Assembly: GCA_964541595.1 (NCBI GenBank)
Contig: CAZIRO010000080.1
Location: 1 to 12,316, forward strand
Source: CAZIRO01 sp964541595
GTDB lineage: Bacteria > Acidobacteriota > HRBIN11
Direction: 5' to 3'
DNA: 12,316 nt
In this document: piece by piece, positions 7,592 through 12,316 of the stretch
Position numbering within the stretch: the stretch's first letter is position 1
How the letters are laid out: each line of letters begins with the position of its first letter
Position numbers and translations under genes: made by a program
Notes under the pieces: generated by a model
Told to the model about the DNA's origin: nothing
The model's database searches: none
The model's input: the letters and a program-made list of their open reading frames with translations, nothing else

Positions 7592-7669
7592 CCGATGGTT
7601 CGACCGCTCGATCGCGGGATCACGCCCTGCATTGCGCCGACCGGTCGGACCCATGCATCGAACCATCGG
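7592..7669 (-). promoter_or_regulatory. Structured 5' leader of nrdJ, candidate cis-regulatory RNA
   Basis: In the - strand RNA a perfect 12-bp helix joins 7669-7658 to 7603-7592 (CCGATGGTTCGA with TCGAACCATCGG). Inside it are two sub-hairpins. One is UGCAU/AUGCA (7657-7653 with 7632-7628) capped by CCGACCGGUCGG. The other is CCGC-GAUCGA-GCGG, directly beside the closing helix. This makes a three-way junction. The closing helix ends 9 bases before the GGAGGAGGGG ribosome binding site. A further 5-bp pairing, CCAUA (7588-7584) with UAUGG (7567-7563), would cover the start codon. It lacks the size and conserved boxes of a cobalamin riboswitch. The fold is seen in the sequence; the regulatory role is inferred. 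Confidence 0.6.
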
Positions 7670-7678
7670 TCTCCTCCA

Positions 7679-7707
7679 ATTATACATCTCCGACACCCAT
7701 AAGTCAA
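7679..7707 (-). promoter_or_regulatory. Sigma70-type promoter for nrdJ
   Basis: On the - strand, TTGACT (7707-7702) and a perfect TATAAT (7684-7679) are separated by exactly 17 bases. Transcription would start near 7672, giving a leader of about 106 bases that includes the whole folded element at 7592-7669. Confidence 0.85.
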
Positions 7708-7748
7708 TATATAGGGGGTATTATATAGTTTCCCACAATATGTGGAAA
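7702..7748. promoter_or_regulatory. Tandem NrdR boxes upstream of nrdJ
   Basis: NrdR is the ATP/dATP-sensing repressor of ribonucleotide reductase genes and binds pairs of 16-bp boxes with core CwAtATaTwG. Box A (7702-7717) has the exact core CAATATATAG and 12 of 16 consensus positions. Box B (7733-7748) has CAATATGTGG, 8 of 10 in the core. The box starts are 31 bp apart, the three-turn spacing known for NrdR pairs. Box A covers the -35 of the nrdJ promoter, as expected for a repressor site. No nrdR gene is in the window. Confidence 0.75.
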
Positions 7749-7771
7749 TTTTGTGGAAATATTGTGGAACT
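7741..7771. repeat. Three TGTGGAA words at exact 11-bp spacing
   Basis: TGTGGAA starts at 7741, 7752 and 7763. Read on the - strand the 9-mers are ATTTCCACA, ATTTCCACA and AGTTCCACA, which are 8/9, 8/9 and 7/9 matches to the DnaA-box variant TTTTCCACA. An inverted partner, TTTCCCACA, lies at 7729-7737. All face the same side of the helix. The first word overlaps NrdR box B. They could be DnaA or other activator sites upstream of nrdJ, or operators for the divergent cyclase gene. Confidence 0.6.
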
Positions 7772-7776
7772 TTGCA

Positions 7777-7860
7777 GTCGTGTTCCGGCGGTGTGGAATC
7801 CGTTTATCCCGGAATGTGCTGCACTTCGATCCCGGCAATACGCGCATTCCGGAACACGAC
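7777..7860. repeat. Perfect 12-bp inverted repeat upstream of the cyclase gene
   Basis: GTCGTGTTCCGG at 7777-7788 is exactly complementary to CCGGAACACGAC at 7849-7860, with 60 bases between. It lies in the divergent nrdJ-cyclase region, before the cyclase start at 7941. If transcribed it would close a large leader hairpin with only small inner stems. As DNA it could be a split operator. I could not find a convincing promoter for the cyclase gene; a weak TTGCAC-17-TAAGTT is at 7875-7903. Confidence 0.65.
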
Positions 7861-7940
7861 CGGTCATGCTGACATTGCACGTCGGGCAGAAATCCAGTAA
7901 GTTGAATACGAACCATGTATCTCCGCGCGCCGGAGTCACC

Positions 7941-9515
7941 ATGCTGGACCTCGTATGGGAACTGGAAGGCCAGATTTATCGGTTCCAGCTGGACCGTTCA
8001 CCCATTCGTGTCGGCCGTGCGCTGGATAACGACGTCGTGATTCCCGATCTGAGTGTGTCCCGGTACCACGCGGTGATCGTGCAGGAAAACGGCCGCTGGC
8101 TCATTCGCGATGTCGGCAGTCGGAACGGCATTCGTGTCGGCGACCGATTCGTGACGGAGTACGAACTGCGTGAGGACGAACAGATCTGGCTGGGCAATGT
8201 TGCACTCCGCGTGACGCGGTTGACCGATCACCGCGTGCAACTGGACGACAGTCTGGCCGAGCCCTCCGAGGAGGTCGAGGGTACGATCATCCGTTCCGTC
8301 GACGACCTGGCGCTCGGCCGCCTGGAGACAGAACCCGAGGTTCCCATTGAAGAGGTCTCCCGCGATATCGTACCTGTCCTCGTTTCCGTGGTGCAGCAAC
8401 TGCTCTCATTCCGTTCCCTGGACGATCTGCTGAACACGTTTATGGACATTGTGTTCCAGTACATTCCTGCCGAGCGCGGGTTTCTGATGCTGCACGATCC
8501 CGATCTGAACACACTGGTTCCCAAAGTCGTCCGTTTTCGGAATCCTTCCCAGGAGAGCGAAATCAAGATCAGTCGGCACATTACGGGGCGTGTGTTTCAC
8601 GATCGCGTGGCCGTACTCACACTGGATGCGCAGGTTGATCCGCGTTTTTCCGGTGAAGCAAGCATCATCATGCACGGCATCCGGTCCGTCATGTGTGTTC
8701 CGTTATGGACGCAGGACCGTTCGATCGGGGTCATCGTGGTCGACTCGATCACCCGCACGGTCAGTTTCACGCAACAGCATCTGCAACTTCTCACGCTGAT
8801 GGCGAACATGGCAGGCGTGGCCATTGAACAGGCACGTTTACGGGAATCGATCCAGCGCGAACAGGCGTTGCGCGAGCGTCTGGAGCGGTACCACTCTCCG
8901 GCGGTGGTGGAACAGATCCTCCAGGAAAAGGAACGGGTCTCTCTGATGGAACCGCAGGAGCGGGAGGTCACTGTTCTGTTTGCTGACATGGTGGGATTTT
9001 CCGCACGTGCGGAACGGATGGAACCCAAACGGTTGACCGCGCTGCTGAACGATTTTCTCGCCGAGCTCGTGGACGTGGTCTTTGAGTTTGAAGGTACGCT
9101 GGACAAATTTATTGGCGACGCGGTCATGGCATTTTTCGGGGCGCCACGTCCGCAGCGCGATCACGCGTTACGGGCCGTTTTGGCGGCGCTGGAGATGATG
9201 CACCGTATCGAGCAATTCAATCAGCGCAAGCAGGTCACACCACCAGTAGAGGTACGTATCGGTATCAATACGGGCAAGGTTGTTGCCGGAGATATCGGGT
9301 CTCCCCGACGTGTGGAATACACCGTACTCGGGACAACAGTCAACATCGCATCTCGACTGGAAGCGTTTGTTGCGCAACCCAACCAGATCATCATTTCCGA
9401 TGACACATATGTACAGGTCAAAGACTTCGTCGAAGTTGAACCCCTGGGTCCCCAGGATCTCAAGGGGATGCGCCAGAAGATTCATGCGTACGTCGTGAAA
9501 GGACTCAAATCCTGA
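7941..9515 (+). CDS. FHA-GAF-adenylate cyclase (class III)
   Basis: 524 residues, cytoplasmic, no membrane segment. FHA domain at about 1-95 with Gly25-Arg26, Ser40, His43 and Asn62, all needed to bind phosphothreonine. GAF sensor domain at about 150-300. Coiled linker at about 300-325. Class III cyclase domain at about 338-520, making cAMP from ATP. Metal-binding Asp349 (FADMVGFS) and Asp393 (FIGDAVM), substrate-specifying Lys389, and transition-state Asn468 and Arg472 (VNIASR) are all present, so the enzyme should be active. The usual adenine-selecting Asp of GDxVN is Thr465, the Lys-Thr pairing that defines class IIIb cyclases. The ATG at 7941 has GGAG at 7932-7935; the frame is open further upstream but without a good site. 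It is 30 bases before the HD-GYP gene and likely co-transcribed. Confidence 0.92.
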   Translation: MLDLVWELEGQIYRFQLDRSPIRVGRALDNDVVIPDLSVSRYHAVIVQENGRWLIRDVGSRNGIRVGDRFVTEYELREDEQIWLGNVALRVTRLTDHRVQLDDSLAEPSEEVEGTIIRSVDDLALGRLETEPEVPIEEVSRDIVPVLVSVVQQLLSFRSLDDLLNTFMDIVFQYIPAERGFLMLHDPDLNTLVPKVVRFRNPSQESEIKISRHITGRVFHDRVAVLTLDAQVDPRFSGEASIIMHGIRSVMCVPLWTQDRSIGVIVVDSITRTVSFTQQHLQLLTLMANMAGVAIEQARLRESIQREQALRERLERYHSPAVVEQILQEKERVSLMEPQEREVTVLFADMVGFSARAERMEPKRLTALLNDFLAELVDVVFEFEGTLDKFIGDAVMAFFGAPRPQRDHALRAVLAALEMMHRIEQFNQRKQVTPPVEVRIGINTGKVVAGDIGSPRRVEYTVLGTTVNIASRLEAFVAQPNQIIISDDTYVQVKDFVEVEPLGPQDLKGMRQKIHAYVVKGLKS

Positions 9516-9545
9516 ACCCACCCACGCCATGTTTGGAGCGACCGC

Positions 9546-11309
9546 ATGCGAGCACGTACCCGGTCACCATCGGTTCGGGGTGCATCGATCGCGGTCATCT
9601 TCGTGATCGTGCTGCTCGTCATGAGCACATTCCCCCTGTTTGTCGGCACCAAAAAGATGATCGATGTCGGCCGTGAATACCTGCTGAACGAGATTCGCGA
9701 GCAACAGATTCCGGAAGCCGATCTCCTCGCGAGCGAACTCACGCAGTACTACGCCTCTGCGATGAGCGGGCTCAAGGAACTGTCCACCGGACTGTACTTT
9801 TTAACGATTACGGAACGCACCACGGAGGAGCGACAGCGGGAGATCAGCATGGCGATTCGTGCAACGCTGCGCCACGTTCCATGGGAAGCCCTTGAACTGC
9901 GCACCTATACGGGAGAAGAGTACTGGTACAATCGCAAACGGGTGACCACGCTCGATCTGCAGAACGCCTGGCAGAAACTCTTTGTGGCCACGCTCATGGA
10001 GGGACAGGCGTTTCAAATTGTGCACCCCTCGGAGAATGCGACGTATTTTCTCATGGGGTATCGGTACGGTGACGAACACCGTGCGGTGGTCACGCTGGGC
10101 CTGATTTCGGGAGAATACTTTGCACAGCCGTTTCAACGGCAACAGAAACGCGGTCGATATATCTTCCTGGTCGAGGCGGCTCCCCCGTACCGGATCACGC
10201 TGACGAGCGATCCGCGGTGGGCATCGGTCGGTGCACGACTGACTGGACATCCGCTCGTGGGCAGTGTATCTCCACAGAATCAAAACTACGTGCTGCAGCG
10301 CGGCGATCGCACCGTGCGTGTGCTGGGTACGGCTCGACCGATTCCGGAACTCCGGAGCCTCCTCATCCTGGAAAACGACGTGCGCACGATCCAGATGATC
10401 ATCAACCAGATGGCACGCACGGGACTCATGTGGGCCGCCGGTGTGACGGTCCTTACGGTACTGCTCGCACTGATCGCCGCCGCATCGCTGGCGCAACCCG
10501 TTCGACAACTCGCGCAATTGACGGACGAGATCGCCCGTACGCGTCGTTTCCATCAGCGGCTGAAGGTCCGTGGCGTTCACGAAATCCGCATGCTCAAGGC
10601 GGCGTTCAACCGTCTGCTGGACGAAATCCAGGACTACATCCGTCAGGTGGAACAGAAGGCGGAAGAGAACCGGCAACTGTTTTACGACTCGATCCGCATG
10701 CTGACCGCCGCCATTGACGCCAAGGACCCCTATACGCGCGGTCATTCCGAGCGGGTCAGTCAATACGCCCGGATCATCGCACAGCACATGGATCTCTCCG
10801 AACAGGAGATTGAACAGGTATATCTCGCCGGTTTATTGCACGATGTGGGGAAGATCGGTATTCAGGATCGCATTTTGCAAAAACCGGCCGCGCTGACTGG
10901 CGACGAGTACGACATCATGAAGACGCATCCGGAACGGGGGTACCAGATCATGAAACAGATTCCGCAACTCGAGCCCGTACTCCCGGGAATCCGCTACCAT
11001 CATGAGAACTGGGACGGTACCGGGTATCCCGCCGGAATTCGCGGCGAAGAGATCCCGCTCGTGGCCCGGATTGTTGCCGTAGCGGACACATTCGATGCCA
11101 TGACCACCGATCGACCCTACCAGCGGGGGATGCCACCGGACAAGGCGGTGGAACGGATTCTGTTGCTGTCCGGCAAACGGTTTGATCCGAAGGTCGTTCA
11201 GGCGTTCATCCGGGCATATACGGAAGGGAAACTGCGGCCAATCGCCAAAACGCCGCCGCCGGAATGGGTACGCGCCATTCAGACACCCGAACCGCATCAG
11301 GTTCAATAA
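9546..11309 (+). CDS. Membrane HD-GYP c-di-GMP phosphodiesterase with periplasmic sensor and HAMP
   Basis: 587 residues. HD-GYP enzymes break down the second messenger c-di-GMP. Membrane segment 1 is about 14-33. An extracytoplasmic domain of about 260 residues follows, with the size and position of a dCache-type ligand sensor. Membrane segment 2 is about 293-317 and a HAMP-like region about 315-370. The HD-GYP domain spans about 390-570, with HSERVSQY (His400), LLHDVGKIGI (His432, Asp433), HPERG (His461), HHEN (485-488), GTGYP with GYP at 493-495, and VADTFDAM (Asp514). All catalytic and GYP residues are intact, so activity is expected. The ATG at 9546 has GGAG at 9535-9538, 7 bases away. 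The ligand is unknown. Confidence 0.93.
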   Translation: MRARTRSPSVRGASIAVIFVIVLLVMSTFPLFVGTKKMIDVGREYLLNEIREQQIPEADLLASELTQYYASAMSGLKELSTGLYFLTITERTTEERQREISMAIRATLRHVPWEALELRTYTGEEYWYNRKRVTTLDLQNAWQKLFVATLMEGQAFQIVHPSENATYFLMGYRYGDEHRAVVTLGLISGEYFAQPFQRQQKRGRYIFLVEAAPPYRITLTSDPRWASVGARLTGHPLVGSVSPQNQNYVLQRGDRTVRVLGTARPIPELRSLLILENDVRTIQMIINQMARTGLMWAAGVTVLTVLLALIAAASLAQPVRQLAQLTDEIARTRRFHQRLKVRGVHEIRMLKAAFNRLLDEIQDYIRQVEQKAEENRQLFYDSIRMLTAAIDAKDPYTRGHSERVSQYARIIAQHMDLSEQEIEQVYLAGLLHDVGKIGIQDRILQKPAALTGDEYDIMKTHPERGYQIMKQIPQLEPVLPGIRYHHENWDGTGYPAGIRGEEIPLVARIVAVADTFDAMTTDRPYQRGMPPDKAVERILLLSGKRFDPKVVQAFIRAYTEGKLRPIAKTPPPEWVRAIQTPEPHQVQ

Positions 11310-11366
11310 ACCCTTCGCGGTGGACGGTATATGCCGTCTGCTGTGCACCATTCCGTCGATACGCGT

Positions 11367-11393
11367 TTGAAACCCGCAGGGGTTTTCGATAAT
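11367..11393 (+). promoter_or_regulatory. Possible promoter for the receiver gene
   Basis: TTGAAA at 11367-11372 (5/6) and GATAAT at 11388-11393 (5/6) are separated by a short 15-base spacer. The spacer carries a hairpin, AAACCC/GGGTTT plus T (11370-11386), that could alternatively be a weak terminator for the HD-GYP gene. A near-palindrome GACGGTATATGCCGTC lies just upstream at 11323-11338. Confidence 0.35.
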
Positions 11394-11421
11394 GTATCCA
11401 TGAAGATGCACGCATACTCGC

Positions 11422-11463
11422 CGGTGGTGGGGCGATGGGAAATGCCACCACTGCCCTTCGGGG
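11422..11463 (+). promoter_or_regulatory. Stacked hairpins in the leader of the receiver gene
   Basis: CGGTGGTGG (11422-11430) pairs with CCACCACTG (11445-11453) with one G-U. It is followed without a gap by CCC-UUCG-GGG (11454-11463), a very stable tetraloop hairpin. The stack ends 5 bases before the GGGAAG ribosome binding site (11469-11474). This could affect translation; no known riboswitch class is recognised. Confidence 0.45.
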
Positions 11464-11480
11464 TAAACGGGAAGCATTGA

Positions 11481-12316
11481 ATGGAACGGATTAAAGTCCT
11501 GCTGGCCGATCGGAGCACCACCATCCAGCGTATTGTGCGCCTTGCGCTCGAGGGCGAACCGATTGAACTCCATATGGCGAGTTCGGGGCAGGAAGCGTTG
11601 CAGAAGATCCGCGAGGTGCACCCGGACGTGATCCTGGCGGACACCCGTTTGCCGGACGTGGACGGATTTACCATCTGTTCCACGCTGCGAAAAGACCCGG
11701 AATGGGCGGTATACGCGGATACGCCTTTCCTGCTGATGACCGGGATTTACGATACGATGGAGGGACGTCGGGAAGAACTCGAACAGCGCGTCCAGGAAGT
11801 GGGTGCCGATGGGTTGATCGTTAAGCCGTTCGATCCCAAAGAGTTGATTCAGCGTATTAAACAACTCGCCGCCGAGCGTCCCGTTCGGGTTGCACCGGAA
11901 GCCGCACCGTCCGAGCCTCAGGAAGCTGCGCCGATCGAAGAACTCGAGCGCGTACTCGAACGTGAACCGGTTGCGGAGGAGGTGGAAGAACCCACGGTGA
12001 TGCTTTCTGCGGAAGAGCGGGAAATACTGCTCGGTGCTGAACGTGGTGAAGTGGTGACAGAACCCGGCGCACCGATGGATGTCACGGCCGAAGAACTCGC
12101 CGAGGAGGTCCTGCCCGAAACAGAACCGCCCGAAGCAGCGGAGGCTGTCCCGGAACCGGTGCCGAGCATCGAAACGGCGGAAACCGTACTGATGACGTCG
12201 GAAGACGTCGCTGAACTCATGCACCCCCCGGCAGAACCGACGGAGGAGGCCGAAACGGTACCGGAACCCCCCGAACCCGTGGAAGCGCCGACCGCCGAAC
12301 GGTACGAACCGCCGAC
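11481..12316 (+). CDS. CheY-like response regulator with long acidic tail (partial, runs off the window)
   Basis: 278 codons are visible with no stop before the edge. Receiver domain at about 3-130: Asp10, phosphoacceptor Asp54 in VILADTRLPD, Thr87 in LLMTG and Lys115 in VKPF, so it should be phosphorylated by a histidine kinase, none of which is in the window. From about residue 134 the protein is a Glu/Pro/Ala-rich, probably disordered tail with loosely repeated segments: TVMLSAEE at 172-179, MDVTAEELAEEV at 199-210 and TVLMTSED at 235-242. The output domain, if any, lies beyond the edge. The ATG at 11481 has GGGAAG at 11469-11474. It follows the HD-GYP gene by 171 bases, so it may be a separate transcript though likely in the same pathway. 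Confidence 0.88.
   Translation, partial: MERIKVLLADRSTTIQRIVRLALEGEPIELHMASSGQEALQKIREVHPDVILADTRLPDVDGFTICSTLRKDPEWAVYADTPFLLMTGIYDTMEGRREELEQRVQEVGADGLIVKPFDPKELIQRIKQLAAERPVRVAPEAAPSEPQEAAPIEELERVLEREPVAEEVEEPTVMLSAEEREILLGAERGEVVTEPGAPMDVTAEELAEEVLPETEPPEAAEAVPEPVPSIETAETVLMTSEDVAELMHPPAEPTEEAETVPEPPEPVEAPTAERYEPP

Noticed and set aside
7567..7707. N-terminal extension of the nrdJ reading frame to 7707
   Set aside because: It would place coding sequence over the TATAAT and -35 sites and the folded leader; the ATG at 7566 has a far better ribosome binding site.
7700..7775. Replication origin
   Set aside because: The DnaA-like words and AT-richness fit, but only three or four sites are present, there is no dnaA, dnaN or gidA nearby, and NrdR boxes and promoter elements explain much of the region.
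7632..7940. Upstream extension of the cyclase frame, including ATG at 7866
   Set aside because: The extra residues do not resemble any domain, cross the divergent control region, and lack a good ribosome binding site; the FHA domain starts directly after the ATG at 7941.
11431..11475. Cobalamin riboswitch suggested by the words GGGAA, CCACTG-like and CGGGAAG
   Set aside because: The spacing is far too short and the surrounding conserved helices are missing; likely chance similarity.
10833..12224. Long open frame (463 codons) on the - strand opposite the HD-GYP and receiver genes
   Set aside because: Its composition is Arg/Phe/His-rich with no recognisable domain, and it lies antisense to two clearly real genes; it reflects the codon bias of the + strand.

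Overview
This is a GC-rich bacterial window with three blocks of genes. Nothing in it fixes the phylum. A free-living, probably aerobic or facultative Gram-type-uncertain bacterium is suggested by a cobalamin-dependent (class II) ribonucleotide reductase, a UmuD/UmuC translesion pair, RmuC, and a cyclic-nucleotide/c-di-GMP signalling cluster. Promoter-like sites close to the sigma70 consensus sit in front of umuD and nrdJ.

Left block, + strand, 1-3962. A short reading frame (90-425) looks like the start of a TOPRIM-type hypothetical protein that runs into a low-complexity repeat. It is followed by a umuD-like S24 peptidase and a umuC-like Y-family polymerase that overlap by 4 bases (ATGA). 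The pair is bracketed by two copies of one repeat family (about 303-411 and 2202-2437). Each copy has GACxxxx/GGGACCT-type heptamers, a CCGGTG-NN-CACCGG hairpin, and a 28-base tail that is 27/28 identical between copies. A promoter starts just after each tail. rmuC follows the second copy and ends at a strong GC hairpin.

Middle block, - strand, 7707-4324. nrdJ encodes a class II, adenosylcobalamin-dependent reductase with a C-terminal TSCPD domain and a cysteine cluster. Its control region is unusually legible: TTGACT-17-TATAAT, two NrdR-type boxes exactly 31 bp apart with one on the -35, three TGTGGAA words at exact 11-bp spacing, and a roughly 80-nt leader closed by a perfect 12-bp helix just before the ribosome binding site. 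That leader does not look like a B12 riboswitch and is the best candidate here for an undescribed or little-described RNA element.

Right block, + strand, 7941-12316. Three signalling genes follow: FHA-GAF-adenylate cyclase, a membrane HD-GYP c-di-GMP phosphodiesterase with a periplasmic sensor and HAMP domain, and a CheY-like receiver with a long acidic Pro/Glu-rich tail that runs off the window. The first two are 30 bases apart and probably co-transcribed. The third has a 171-base leader with its own possible promoter and stacked hairpins. Together they could couple cAMP synthesis, c-di-GMP breakdown and phospho-signalling. A Thr-(Val/Ile)-x-x-(Ser/Thr)-x-acid-acid motif is shared by the cyclase linker and the receiver tail, which could be a phosphothreonine docking site for the FHA domain (inference).
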